A stretch of 64,000 bases of DNA from Allobosea sp. (GCF_017308075.1 NZ_JAFKFX010000028.1:124001-188000); one strand, 5' to 3'. Shown: positions 8,383 through 17,216, numbered from the stretch's first letter. Notes: generated from the letters alone by a model not told the origin. Program-made: numbers and translations.

Positions 8383-8466
8383 CCGTCATTGCGAGGAGCA
8401 AAGCTCCGAAGCAATCCAGGGGTCGCGATGCGTCGGCTGGATTGCTTCGCTAGGCCCGCAATGACA
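8383..8466. repeat. Dispersed palindromic repeat (CGTCATTGCGAGG type)
   Basis: An inverted repeat lies between the convergent DUF899 and acyl-CoA dehydrogenase genes. The left arm reads CGTCATTGCGAGGAGC...GAAGCAATCCAG and the right arm CTGGATTGCTTCGC...CGCAATGACAG. This family is widely scattered in Hyphomicrobiales genomes. It may also act as a bidirectional transcription end. Confidence 0.75.
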
Positions 8467-8480
8467 GGGCGGCCGTCGCG

Positions 8481-10130
8481 CTACATCCGCGCCACCGTCG
8501 CGCGCTGGACGATGCCGGCAAGCTCCGGCGAAGGCTCGAGCGTGCCGAAGACATAGCCCCAGTCGGCATCGAGCCGCGAGCGGCAGAAGGTCTCGAACAC
8601 CGCCGCGTCGGCATGTTTCCTCAGTTCGGAGGCTTGCAGCGCATAGGCCATCAGATTGGCGAGCCGGCGGCCATGGCCGTCATCATTGCGTGGCTTGGCG
8701 ACCTCCGCGCCGAGCCGGTCGAGCCAGCGGTCGAGGGCACGATTGGCGCCGCGCGCGCTGCCGACCTCTTCCATGAAGGCCTCCTTGGTGCGCGGGTCGC
8801 GGTTGAAGGAGCGCAGTACGTCCATGCACATCATGTTCGAGGTGCCCTCCCAGATCGCGTTCAGCGGCGCCTCGCGATAGAGCCGCGCCATCGGGTTCTC
8901 CTCGATGAAGCCGTTGCCGCCATGGCATTCCAGCGCCTCGACGACGAAGGCGGCGGCGCGCTTGCAGTTCCAGAATTTTGCCAGCGGCGTCGAGACGCGG
9001 GCGAGATGGCGTTCCTGCTCGTTCGTCTCCATCGCGTCCGTCGCGGCGGCGATCCGGAAGGCCATCAGCGTCGAGGCCTCCGAGTCGATCGCGAGATCGG
9101 CGAGGATATTGCTCATCATCGGCTGCTCGGCCAGCGAGGAGCCGAAACCCCGGCGCGACTGGGTGTGGTTCAGCGCCAAAGTCAGCGCCTGCCGCATCAG
9201 CCCGGCCGAGCCGACGGAGAAGTCGAGCCGGGTGAGATGGGCGTGGGAGAGGATCTCCTTGATGCCGGCGCCCTCCGCGCCGACCAGCCAGCCAAGGCAC
9301 TCGCGGAATTCGACCTCGGAGGAGGCGTTCGAGCGGTTACCGGCCTTGTCCTTCAGGCGCTGGATCTGGAGCCGGTTACGGCTGCCATCGGGCAGGAAGC
9401 CCGGGCAGAACAGGCAGGAGACGCCGCTATCGGTCTGCGCCAGGGTGAAGAACCCGTCCGATTGCGGCACCGAGAAGAACCATTTGTGCCCGGTGATCAG
9501 ATAGACCCGGCCCTCCGGCGTGTCTTCGAGAAAGCGCGCCGTCGTCTGGGTCTGGCGCAGATCCGAGCCGCCCTGCTTCTCGGTCATCGCATAGCCGATG
9601 CTGGCGCCGGTCTTCTGCACTACCGGCAGTGGGCGCTCGTCATAGCGGCCCGAGGTGATCTTCTCGCGCCAGAGCGCGAATTCCGGCTGGGCGAGGCCGG
9701 GATAGGCGGCATAGGTCATGCCGGTCGGGCAGCCGACGCCGTGCTCGACCTGGTTCCAGAGATAGGACATCACCGCCCGCGCGGTGTGGCCATTGGCCTG
9801 CTTCGTCGTCCAGGCGAGCGAAGGCACCTCATGGGCGAAGGCGAGACCCATCAATTCGTGCCAGGCCGGGTGGAACTCGATCCAGTCGATGCGGTTGCCG
9901 TAGCGGTCATGGGTCCTGAGTTCCGGCCCGTGCCGATTGGCGAGACGTGCGAGATCCTGCGTATCGGCATCGCCGGCGAGGGCGCCGAGAGCGCCGGCCT
10001 TGCCTGTGGCCCAGGGCACCAGACGCGCGACGACACCCTGCAGCACCGTATCGCCGGAGAAGGCGTTCCAGCCGGCGGCCGGGCGGGCCTGGTTGAAGAC
10101 CTGATGGGTGGCAGCGGTGTGAGCGGTCAT
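8481..10130 (-). CDS. aidB: AidB-type acyl-CoA dehydrogenase
   Basis: 549 residues, close to Escherichia coli AidB (541). Recognisable AidB segments include the N-terminal HQVFNQ, FHPAWHELM, the flavin-site motif MTEKQGGSDLRQTQT, HKWFFSVPQSD, the run KDKAGNRSNASSEVEF and AIWEGTSNMMCMDVLR. AidB is an FAD flavoprotein of the acyl-CoA dehydrogenase superfamily linked to the adaptive response to alkylating agents; its true substrate is uncertain. The ATG at 10128-10130 has a GGAGAA site. It lies downstream of the HpaB/AbfD-like gene on the same strand, separated by a repeat. Confidence 0.9.
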   Translation of the reverse strand: MTAHTAATHQVFNQARPAAGWNAFSGDTVLQGVVARLVPWATGKAGALGALAGDADTQDLARLANRHGPELRTHDRYGNRIDWIEFHPAWHELMGLAFAHEVPSLAWTTKQANGHTARAVMSYLWNQVEHGVGCPTGMTYAAYPGLAQPEFALWREKITSGRYDERPLPVVQKTGASIGYAMTEKQGGSDLRQTQTTARFLEDTPEGRVYLITGHKWFFSVPQSDGFFTLAQTDSGVSCLFCPGFLPDGSRNRLQIQRLKDKAGNRSNASSEVEFRECLGWLVGAEGAGIKEILSHAHLTRLDFSVGSAGLMRQALTLALNHTQSRRGFGSSLAEQPMMSNILADLAIDSEASTLMAFRIAAATDAMETNEQERHLARVSTPLAKFWNCKRAAAFVVEALECHGGNGFIEENPMARLYREAPLNAIWEGTSNMMCMDVLRSFNRDPRTKEAFMEEVGSARGANRALDRWLDRLGAEVAKPRNDDGHGRRLANLMAYALQASELRKHADAAVFETFCRSRLDADWGYVFGTLEPSPELAGIVQRATVARM

Positions 10131-10141
10131 GAAGTTCTCCC

Positions 10142-10280
10142 CGTCATTCCGGGACATCGCGCAGCGATGGGCCCGGAACCCATGCACACGACGCCGGTGA
10201 TTGGCCGCCGCGCGCAAAGCCGGAAGCGGCGGTGTTCATGAGTTCCGGGCTCGCGTCTGCGACGCGCCCCGGAAAGACGG
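10142..10280. repeat. Dispersed palindromic repeat (CGTCATTCCGGG type)
   Basis: The gap between aidB and the upstream gene consists almost entirely of this element. It starts CGTCATTCCGGGAC...GGGCCCGGAACCCATG, has a central inverted section with TCATGAGTTCCGGGCTCGC, and closes CCCCGGAAAGACGG. Two nested palindromes are visible. It resembles 4671-4812. Confidence 0.65.
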
Positions 10281-10285
10281 CGGAC

Positions 10286-11818
10286 TTACTCCGCCGCCTC
10301 CTGCGTCGTCATGCGTTCCGGCACCTCGCAGCCCGTGACGCAGCAGCGGCCGGGCTGCTTGGAGACGCGCGAGCCGTCGGCGAGGACGCCGCGGTCGAGC
10401 AGGCTCTCGACCAGCTCGACCTTTTCCATGATGGGATAATTGCGCCAGATCTCGCGCTTCATCGCCTCGGGCGAGCCGCCGCCATGCAGCGAGATCACTG
10501 AATACCAGCCGGCCTCCTTCGAGACGGTCAGGTCTTCGATGAAGCGCGCCACCTCCGCCCGCTGCTCATAGGGCACGTCCGGCCGTCCGGTCAGCACGGC
10601 GGCGAGGGAGCCGGCCGTCTCGGGATTGTGGTCCTCGTCCGGCCCGGGCAGGGCGACGATCAGCCCGCCGGAGACGTAATGGGCGATGCGGTGCATGTCG
10701 TAGATCTTGGTGGCCAGCAACAGCTTGCCGATGTTCGAGAACACGGCGTCCGGCATGGCGACGCCCGACGCGTCTTTCTGGCAGTAGACCGACGCAGCGA
10801 CGCCGCAGGCGAAAAAGCTCTCGGTGATGGTGATCAGCTCGACCATCTGCTCGCGGATATGGGAATGGCGGTCGGCATCGAGCCCGTTGGCCTCGATCAT
10901 CAGCGCTCCGGCGCCGATCAGCAGGTCGCCGAAGCCGGCCCGTGCCCCGATGCAGCTATGGCGGTGATGGCTGGCATAGCTGGTGGTGAGATAGCCTGCT
11001 TCCTCGATCTCGCCGGCCATGAACACCCGGTCCCAGGGCACGAAGACGTCGTCGAACATCACCGCGCCGGTCGACTGGCCGTATTTCGCCGAGAACTTCG
11101 CCGCCGGATCGCCTGGCCTGCCTGCCGGGCGGGCGACGATGGTCACCCCTTCCGCATCGCAGGGCACGGCGCAGCACAGCGCGAAATCCTCGTCGCCCGG
11201 GGCATGGGTGCGGCAGGGCATCACCAGGAATTCATGCATATAGGGCGCGCCGGTGACGATCGCCTTGGTGCCGCGGATGACGATGCCGTCCTTCCGCCGT
11301 TCCTTGATGTGGACGTAGGCATCGCGGTTCGCCTGCGCGCCCGGCCGCTTCGAGCGGTCGCCCTTGGCGTCGGTCATCGCAACGCCGATCGTCAGGTCGC
11401 GGTCCTGCGCATCGTGCAGATAGGCGAGGAAGCGCTGGCCGTAATCCGTGCCGTGGTTGGCGTCGGCCCGCGTCGTCGCCTGCAGGATGCCGCCGAAGGC
11501 GTCATGCGTCAGATAGCGCTGGGCGCAGCCGGAGATCTTGCAGACCAGGCGCACCGCCTCGAGCTTGGCTAGGAGATCGCTGGACGAGGCGTCGACATGC
11601 AGCATGCGGTTGACGGTCTTGCCCGAGCTCGCCTGCAGCGCGGTCATGATCGGCCGGTGGGTCTCGTCATGGGCGAGGTCGTAGGTGATGCCGACCGCGT
11701 TGATGCCGGGCGCCAGCAAGGGCTCGTCGGCGACGGAGCTCACGCTCTGCCCGCTGACGAAGACCCGCGGGCGGTAGCTGCGCAGCGACTCGCGATAGGC
11801 GGCTGCATCCATCAGCAT
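10286..11818 (-). CDS. 4-hydroxybutyryl-CoA dehydratase / HpaB-superfamily flavoprotein lacking cluster ligands
   Basis: 510 residues aligning end to end, from memory, with clostridial 4-hydroxybutyryl-CoA dehydratase (AbfD) and the wider HpaB family: start MLMDAAAYRESLR, AMTDAKGDRS, KDGIVIRGTKA, VFVPWDRVF and a final LHGGGSPEAM. In AbfD a [4Fe-4S] cluster is held by Cys99, Cys103, His292 and Cys299. Here Cys98 and His285 are kept, but the other two positions are Tyr102 and Ala292, so an intact cluster is unlikely. It may instead be an FAD-only monooxygenase or dehydrogenase. The start has a GGAGG site. It is divergent from a TetR gene and upstream of aidB. Confidence 0.8.
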   Translation of the reverse strand: MLMDAAAYRESLRSYRPRVFVSGQSVSSVADEPLLAPGINAVGITYDLAHDETHRPIMTALQASSGKTVNRMLHVDASSSDLLAKLEAVRLVCKISGCAQRYLTHDAFGGILQATTRADANHGTDYGQRFLAYLHDAQDRDLTIGVAMTDAKGDRSKRPGAQANRDAYVHIKERRKDGIVIRGTKAIVTGAPYMHEFLVMPCRTHAPGDEDFALCCAVPCDAEGVTIVARPAGRPGDPAAKFSAKYGQSTGAVMFDDVFVPWDRVFMAGEIEEAGYLTTSYASHHRHSCIGARAGFGDLLIGAGALMIEANGLDADRHSHIREQMVELITITESFFACGVAASVYCQKDASGVAMPDAVFSNIGKLLLATKIYDMHRIAHYVSGGLIVALPGPDEDHNPETAGSLAAVLTGRPDVPYEQRAEVARFIEDLTVSKEAGWYSVISLHGGGSPEAMKREIWRNYPIMEKVELVESLLDRGVLADGSRVSKQPGRCCVTGCEVPERMTTQEAAE

Positions 11819-11901
11819 GGCGTCGTCCTCCAGCGGGTTGTTGCCGATAAAATTGAACGGTGTTAGATTTTCGTCAAGTGGTCTTTTTGAGGAGTTCCAG
11901 G

Positions 11902-12540
11902 GTGGGGGAGGAGGCGACGGGACGAAAGCGCGGGCGCTATGCCGCGACCGATCTCAAGCGCGGCCTGATCCTGACCGCAGCGAGGACGATCTTCGAGCGT
12001 GACGGTCTCGACGGTGCGTCCCTGCGGGCGATCGCGGCCGAAGCCGGCTACACCCCGGCGGCACTGTATTTCCATTTCGACTCGAAGGAGGCGCTCTATG
12101 CCGAGGTGCTCGGCCAGTCGCTTGCGGCGCTGACCGCCTTCGTCGACGCCGCGGTCGCAGGCGCGGCGACCCCGCCGCAGCGTTTCCGCGCGGCTGCGCT
12201 CGCCTTCTTCGATTTCTACGCCGAGAACCCGCGTGATCTCGATCTCGGCTTCTACCTGTTTCGCGGCGGCATGCGCCCGCACGGTCTCGGCCGGGAACGC
12301 GATCGGACGCTGAACGAGGCGTTGGAGGCGAGCCTGGCGCCGATCCGTGAGGCGGCGCGCGAGCTCGGTGCGAATCCAGAGCTCGCAGACTTGATCATGG
12401 CCGATGCCTTCGCCCATGCTTCCGGCGTGCTCCTCCTGGCGCATACGCGGCGTATCCGGATGTTCGGAACGCCGCCGCGCGCGCTGATGGAGCGCCATGT
12501 CGAAACGGAGCTGGACCGGCTCCAGCATGGAGCCCGATGA
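11902..12540 (+). CDS. TetR/AcrR-family regulator
   Basis: About 212 residues. The N-terminal TetR DNA-binding domain is clear (LILTAARTIFERDGLDGASL, RAIAAEAGYTPAALYFHF, SKEALYAEVL), followed by an unclassified ligand-binding half. I chose the GTG at 11902 because GAGGAG precedes it by about seven bases; an upstream in-frame GTG at 11860 has no such site. The gene is divergent from the HpaB/AbfD-like gene across about 80 bases and overlaps the isochorismatase gene by four bases, so it probably controls both directions. Confidence 0.9.
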   Translation: MGEEATGRKRGRYAATDLKRGLILTAARTIFERDGLDGASLRAIAAEAGYTPAALYFHFDSKEALYAEVLGQSLAALTAFVDAAVAGAATPPQRFRAAALAFFDFYAENPRDLDLGFYLFRGGMRPHGLGRERDRTLNEALEASLAPIREAARELGANPELADLIMADAFAHASGVLLLAHTRRIRMFGTPPRALMERHVETELDRLQHGAR

Positions 12541-13073
12541 CGATGAGCCTGATCGATGCCGGCCGTTCCCGCCTCGTCATCGTCGATTTCCAGGCAAGGC
12601 TGATGCCGGCGATCCATGACGGGGCCCGCCTCGTCGCCAATGCCCGCCGCCTCGTCGACGCCGCCGGCCTGCTCGGCGTGCCCGTGCTGATGACCGAGCA
12701 GAACCCGGCCGGCCTCGGGACGACCGTCCCCGAGCTCGCCGGGGCAGGCCCGGTGATCGCCAAGATGAGCTTCGATTCCTGCGGCGCGCCGGCCTTTATC
12801 GCGGCCCTCGCAGGCGAGGAGGAGCTGATAATCTGCGGCTGCGAGGCCCATGTCTGCGTCGGCCAGACCGTGCTCTCTCTGCTGGCCCGCAAGCGCCGCG
12901 TCGTCGTGGTGCAGGATGCGATCGGCTCGCGCGCACCCGAGAGCAAGGAGGTGGCGCTACGCCGCATGGAGCGCCATGGCGCCGAGATCGTCACCACCGA
13001 GATGGTGGTGTTCGAATGGTTGCGCACCGCCGAGCATCCGCAATTCCGTGCCGCAGCCAAGCTGATCAAGTGA
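12537..13073 (+). CDS. Isochorismatase-family cysteine hydrolase
   Basis: 178 residues. The family's catalytic triad is visible: Asp in VIVDFQ, Lys in IAKMSFDS and the nucleophile Cys in CGCEAHVCVGQT, followed by the conserved DAIGSR. These enzymes hydrolyse isochorismate, nicotinamide or other amides; this compact form resembles the YcaC/hydrolase branch and its substrate is not evident. The gene overlaps the TetR stop (ATGA) and the next gene's likely start, giving a three-gene operon. Confidence 0.9.
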   Translation: MTMSLIDAGRSRLVIVDFQARLMPAIHDGARLVANARRLVDAAGLLGVPVLMTEQNPAGLGTTVPELAGAGPVIAKMSFDSCGAPAFIAALAGEEELIICGCEAHVCVGQTVLSLLARKRRVVVVQDAIGSRAPESKEVALRRMERHGAEIVTTEMVVFEWLRTAEHPQFRAAAKLIK

Positions 13074-13714
13074 GCCCCGTGACCAAGCCCGCCATCTGGT
13101 ATTTCGACATCATCTCGCCCTTCGCGCATCTCGCGCTGTCGAAGCTCGACGACATCCGCGCCTATCGGCCGGTCGAGCTGAAGCCGATCGTCTTCGGCGC
13201 GGTGCTCAAGGCCTGGGGCCAGCTCGGCCCGGCCGAGATCGCGCCCAAGCGCGTCCACACCTATCGTCTCGCCACGCATCTGGCCGAAGCCATGGGCATC
13301 CCCTTCCGCTTTCCGCCGAGCCACCCGTTCAACCCGCTGGCGATGCTGCGCCTGCTGACAGCGCTGGAAGGCGACGAGCACGCGGTCGCGGAGGCCTTCC
13401 GGCTGGTCTGGGCGGAGGGGCGCGACGCCAACGACCCGCAAGTGCTCGGTCTGGTCGCGATTGCCGGCGGTCAGCCCGACGCCGTCCAGGCGATCGGCTA
13501 CCAGAACGTCAAGGACAGCCTGCGCCAGAACACCGAGGAGGCGGTCGCTGCGGGCATATTCGGAGTGCCGAGCCTGCTGATCGACGGTGAGATCTTCTGG
13601 GGCGTCGATGCCATGGCGATGGCCTGCGACTATCTCGCAGCGCCCGAGGAATTCCTCGGCGGCGAGATGGCGCGGGTCTCGACCTTGCCGGCCTCGGTCC
13701 AGCGGCAGCTCTGA
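13070..13714 (+). CDS. 2-hydroxychromene-2-carboxylate isomerase-like (DsbA/GST-kappa fold)
   Basis: About 214 residues. The start region has WYFDIISPFAHLALSKL, in which the Ser takes the glutathione-contacting place of the CxxC found in true DsbA. The C-terminal GIFGVPSLLIDGEIFWGVD is diagnostic of this family. In naphthalene degradation these enzymes isomerise 2-hydroxychromene-2-carboxylate with glutathione. No other naphthalene gene is near, so another glutathione-linked substrate is likely. Two GTG starts are possible; 13070 overlaps the upstream stop as GTGA, and 13079 is nine bases further on. Confidence 0.85.
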   Translation: MSPVTKPAIWYFDIISPFAHLALSKLDDIRAYRPVELKPIVFGAVLKAWGQLGPAEIAPKRVHTYRLATHLAEAMGIPFRFPPSHPFNPLAMLRLLTALEGDEHAVAEAFRLVWAEGRDANDPQVLGLVAIAGGQPDAVQAIGYQNVKDSLRQNTEEAVAAGIFGVPSLLIDGEIFWGVDAMAMACDYLAAPEEFLGGEMARVSTLPASVQRQL

Positions 13715-13815
13715 GGGAACCGCGGCGCGGCGAGCCAAGTTTCACCAACTTGTCGGTTTAGGCCAAGGGCCGATGGCCGGATGCTCCGGCCTGCCGCCGA
13801 CGAAAGGAGAAGCCG

Positions 13816-14820
13816 ATGCTGCGCCGTTCGTTCCTGAAAGTCGGTCTTGCTGGCCTCGCTGCTCCCAGCCTGATCCCGCGCGCGCAGGCGACCGAGCAGC
13901 CTCGGCCGGGCAATCCCTTCATCGTGACCTATTTCGACGTGCCCGGGATTAAGGGCTCGCGCGATGTCACCGATGCCGGCGACGGCACGCTCTGGGTCTG
14001 CGGCCAGCGCAACGGCACGCTGGGGCGCTTCGACCCGCGCAGCAGCCAGATCAAGGTGATTTCGCTTGGTGAGGGCGCGGCGCCGCATGGCGTGGTGCGC
14101 GGCCCGGACGGCGCCGCCTGGGTCACCGAGGGCGGACAGAACGCCATCGCCCGGATCGACGACAAGAGCCATGAGGTCCGGCTGTTCCCGCTGCCGGCGG
14201 GCCGCGAGCGCGCCAATCTCAACACCCCGGTCTTCGACAAGAAGGGCATTCTCTGGTTCAGCGGCCAGAACGGCATCATCGGCCGGCTCGATCCCAATTC
14301 CGGCAAGATGGAGGTGTTCGACGCCCCGCGCGGCGCCGGCCCCTATGGCATGACGCGCACGCCCTCGGGCGAGATCTGGTTCGCTTCGCTCGCCGGCAAC
14401 TACATTGCGCGGGTCGATACCGAGACCACATCCTTCACCGTAGTCGATCCGCCGACGGAAGGGCAGGGTGCGCGGCGGGTCTGGTCGGATTCGAAGAACC
14501 GGATCTGGGTCAGCGAATGGAATTCCGGCCAAGTTTCTTCCTATGATGCCGAGAGCGGTAGCTGGAAGGCCTGGAAGCTGCCGGGCGACAGGCCGCGCAC
14601 CTATTCGGTCTATGTCGATGATGCCGACAAGGTCTGGCTCACCGATTTCGCAGCCAACGCCATCCTCCGCTTCGACCCGTTGACCGAGAGCTTCCACAGC
14701 TTCCCGAGCGATCGGGCCGGCGCCAATGTCCGCCAGATGGACGGGCGCTCCGGCGAAGCCTGGGGTGGTGAGAGCGGCACCGATCGGCTGGTTCGGATCC
14801 AGACCGTGAAGCCCGCGTGA
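13816..14820 (+). CDS. Tat-exported Vgb-like beta-propeller protein
   Basis: 334 residues. The N-terminus is a twin-arginine signal (LRRSFLKVGLAGLAAPSL, then AQA). The rest is a repeated blade pattern of the streptogramin B lyase (Vgb)/SMP-30 type, for example DGTLWVCGQRNGTLGRFDP, GAAWVTEGGQNAIARID and KVWLTDFAANAILRFDP. It was presumably folded before export. Because the next gene encodes a cytochrome c and overlaps by four bases, the pair probably works in the periplasm, perhaps as a redox enzyme or cofactor-binding propeller rather than an antibiotic lyase. Confidence 0.85.
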   Translation: MLRRSFLKVGLAGLAAPSLIPRAQATEQPRPGNPFIVTYFDVPGIKGSRDVTDAGDGTLWVCGQRNGTLGRFDPRSSQIKVISLGEGAAPHGVVRGPDGAAWVTEGGQNAIARIDDKSHEVRLFPLPAGRERANLNTPVFDKKGILWFSGQNGIIGRLDPNSGKMEVFDAPRGAGPYGMTRTPSGEIWFASLAGNYIARVDTETTSFTVVDPPTEGQGARRVWSDSKNRIWVSEWNSGQVSSYDAESGSWKAWKLPGDRPRTYSVYVDDADKVWLTDFAANAILRFDPLTESFHSFPSDRAGANVRQMDGRSGEAWGGESGTDRLVRIQTVKPA

Positions 14821-15191
14821 GGCTGCGATTCGCTGCTCTGGCCGTCCTCGCGCTGGCCGGCGGTACGGGCTCGGCCGCCGACGAATTGAAGCGCGGCGAG
14901 GCCTTGTTTCAGGGCTGCCGCTCCTGCCACGCGCTCGAGCGGGGCAGGGTGCCCATGGCCGGTCCGACGCTCGACGGGCTCTCCGGTCGGCTCCTCGGCG
15001 CGGCTGCCGGCTTCGACTATTCGCCCGGCTTCACCGCTATGCGCGAGAAGGGCCTGCGCTGGGATGCCGAGCGCCTCAAGGCTTATCTCGCCGATCCCGA
15101 TGCGGTTGTGCCCGGAGGGTGGATGAGTCCGCCCGTCGGCCTCGGTGAGGCTGATCGGGCGGCGTTGGCAGCGTTCCTGCTGGCGCGTTGA
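14817..15191 (+). CDS. Small class I c-type cytochrome
   Basis: 124 residues with a signal peptide (FAALAVLALAGGTGSA) and one haem-attachment motif, CRSCH, near residue 33. The distal methionine is probably in the GGWMSPPVG segment, and the fold ends with DRAALAAFLLAR, as in small soluble monohaem cytochromes. It starts with a GTG overlapping the stop of the beta-propeller gene (GTGA), so the two are translationally coupled and likely exchange electrons or share an electron acceptor. Confidence 0.9.
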   Translation: MRLRFAALAVLALAGGTGSAADELKRGEALFQGCRSCHALERGRVPMAGPTLDGLSGRLLGAAAGFDYSPGFTAMREKGLRWDAERLKAYLADPDAVVPGGWMSPPVGLGEADRAALAAFLLAR

Positions 15192-15200
15192 AGCAGCCGC

Positions 15201-16184
15201 TCAGAGCGGCTTCTTGATCCATTTGGCGATGACGCCGAGGATGCCTTCGCGGAAGAGCAGCACGCAAAGTACGAAGATCACGCCCTGGATCACGGTGACC
15301 CAGGCGCCGAGCGTCGCCAGGAAGTTCTGCATCGAGACGATGACGATCGCGCCGACGATCGGCCCGAAGATGGTCCCGAGCCCGCCGACCAGCGTCATCA
15401 GCACCACTTCGCCCGACATCGACCAGTGCACGTCGGTCAGCGAGGCCAGCTGGAAGACGATCGCCTTGGTCGAGCCGGCGAGCCCGGCCAGCGTCGCCGA
15501 GAGCACGAAGACGGCGAGCTTGTACTGGTTGGCGCGATAGCCCAGCGAGATGGCGCGCGGCTCATTGTCCCGGATCGCCTTGCAGACCTGGCCGAAGGGC
15601 GAGTGTATGATGCGGTAGAAGGCGAGCAGTCCGCCCATGAAGATCAGCGCCACGACCCAGTACAGGGTGCGGTCGTCGGCGAGGTTGATCATGCCGAAGA
15701 GCTTGCCGCGCGGCACCGCCTGGATGCCGTCCTCGCCGCCGGTGAAGCGCGGCGTCTGCAGCGAGAAGAAGAACACCATCTGGGCCAGCGCCAGGGTGAT
15801 CATCGCGAAATAGATGCCCTGCCGGCGGATGGCGAGCGAGCCGAAGACGAGGCCGAGCAGCGCGGCGACGCAGGTGCCGGCCAGGATCGCGAATTCCGGG
15901 TTGAAGCCCCAGTGCTTGGCCGCATAGGCGCAGACATAGCTCGCCATGCCGAAATAGGCGGCGTGACCGAAGGAGAGCAGGCCGCCATAGCCGAGCAGGA
16001 GGTTGAAGGCGAGCGCGAACAGCGCAAAGCACAGCACCTTCATGACGAAGACGGGGTAGGCCACGAAGGGTGCGATCACCAGCGCGATTGCGATACCGAT
16101 CATGACGTTGCGATGCAGGCTCGCCGTGCTGCGCTCGGCTGCGGCGTGCGCCACGGAGCCATCGGCGGGGAGGACTTCAGCCAT
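15201..16184 (-). CDS. livM: Branched-chain amino-acid-type ABC permease LivM
   Basis: 327 residues with multiple membrane segments and the LivM signature around FNLLLGYGGLLSFGHAAYFG and VGGLGTIFGPIVGAI. It forms the translocation channel with LivH. It is the last gene of a livG-livF-SBP-livH-livM transcript reading leftwards and converges with the cytochrome c gene, whose stop is ten bases away. The substrate may be a branched-chain amino acid or another small amide or acid; this family is broad. Confidence 0.93.
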   Translation of the reverse strand: MAEVLPADGSVAHAAAERSTASLHRNVMIGIAIALVIAPFVAYPVFVMKVLCFALFALAFNLLLGYGGLLSFGHAAYFGMASYVCAYAAKHWGFNPEFAILAGTCVAALLGLVFGSLAIRRQGIYFAMITLALAQMVFFFSLQTPRFTGGEDGIQAVPRGKLFGMINLADDRTLYWVVALIFMGGLLAFYRIIHSPFGQVCKAIRDNEPRAISLGYRANQYKLAVFVLSATLAGLAGSTKAIVFQLASLTDVHWSMSGEVVLMTLVGGLGTIFGPIVGAIVIVSMQNFLATLGAWVTVIQGVIFVLCVLLFREGILGVIAKWIKKPL

Positions 16185-16241
16185 GAGCGGCTCCTTCGAA
16201 ACGAAGCGGCAGCGAGGCCGTGATGACGAGAGGGGCGTGCA

Positions 16242-17129
16242 TCAGGTGGCGCGCCCGAACAGGCCGGCCGGCTTCACCAGCAGCACCAGCACCATGATGA
16301 TGAAGATGACGGTGGCGGAGGCTTCCGGGTAGAACACCTTGGTCAGGCCCTCGACCAGCCCGAGGCTGAAACCGGTGACGATGGCGCCCATGATCGAGCC
16401 CATGCCGCCGATCACCACGACCGCGAAGACGACGATGATCAGATCGGCGCCCATGTTCGGGTTGACCGAGTAGATCGGTGCGGCGAGCACGCCGGCGAAG
16501 GCGGCGAGCGCCACGCCGAAGCCATAGGTCAGCGTCACCAGCAGGGGCACGTTGATGCCGAAGGCCTGGGTCAGCGTCGCGTTCTCGGTGGCGGCACGCA
16601 GATAGGCGCCGAGCTTGGTCTTCTCGATCATGAACCAGGTCGCGAGGCAGACCGCGAGCGAGGCGACGACCACCCAGGCGCGATAGGTCGGCAGGAACAT
16701 GAAGCCGAGATTCTGGCCGCCGCGCAGCGCGTCCGGGATCTGGTAGGGCAGGCCCGAGGAGCCATAGCTGTTGCGGAACAGCCCCTGGATGATCAGGGCG
16801 AGGCCGAAGGTCAGCAGGAGTCCGTAGAGATGGTCGAGATGGGCGATCCGCGACAGGAATAATCGCTCGATGATGACGCCGGTGAAGCCGACGAGCACCG
16901 GGGCCAGGACCAGCGCCGCCCAATAGTTCACGCCGAGATAGTTCAGGCACATCCAGGCGACGAAGGCGCCCATCATGTACTGCGCGCCATGGGTGAAGTT
17001 GATGATGTTGAGCAGGCCGAAGATCACCGCCAGCCCGAGGCTGAGGATGGCGTAGAACGAGCCGTTGATCAGGCCGAGCAGAAGCTGGCCGAACAAGGCT
17101 TGCGGCGGAATGCCAAGTAACTCGAACAT
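16242..17129 (-). CDS. livH: Branched-chain amino-acid-type ABC permease LivH
   Basis: 295 residues, highly hydrophobic. LivH signatures include LINGSFYAILSLGLAVIFGL, NIINFTHGAQYMMGAF and VIGGMGSIMGAIVTGFSLG. It pairs with LivM to form the inner-membrane channel. It lies 57 bases upstream of livM and downstream of the substrate-binding protein gene, from which it is separated by a strong hairpin. Confidence 0.94.
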   Translation of the reverse strand: MFELLGIPPQALFGQLLLGLINGSFYAILSLGLAVIFGLLNIINFTHGAQYMMGAFVAWMCLNYLGVNYWAALVLAPVLVGFTGVIIERLFLSRIAHLDHLYGLLLTFGLALIIQGLFRNSYGSSGLPYQIPDALRGGQNLGFMFLPTYRAWVVVASLAVCLATWFMIEKTKLGAYLRAATENATLTQAFGINVPLLVTLTYGFGVALAAFAGVLAAPIYSVNPNMGADLIIVVFAVVVIGGMGSIMGAIVTGFSLGLVEGLTKVFYPEASATVIFIIMVLVLLVKPAGLFGRAT

Positions 17130-17158
17130 GCGGATCTACCGTTCCCGACAACAGGCAA

Positions 17159-17183
17159 TCCGGGGCCGTCTCGCGGCCCCGGA
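17159..17183. other. Stable intercistronic hairpin between substrate-binding protein gene and livH
   Basis: TCCGGGGCCG and CGGCCCCGGA form a perfect 10-base stem with a 5-base loop, 33 bases after the binding-protein stop. It lacks a U-run in the direction of transcription, so an mRNA-stabilising or partial-attenuation role is more likely than full termination. Such hairpins are common behind highly expressed periplasmic binding-protein genes. Confidence 0.55.
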
Positions 17184-17216
17184 GCCTTGGATGGTGCGGA
17201 GGCTGTCGTCAGCCCC

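Noticed and set aside
10286-11818. Functional 4-hydroxybutyryl-CoA dehydratase
   Set aside because: Two of the three cluster cysteines are replaced, so the radical [4Fe-4S] mechanism is unlikely despite overall similarity.
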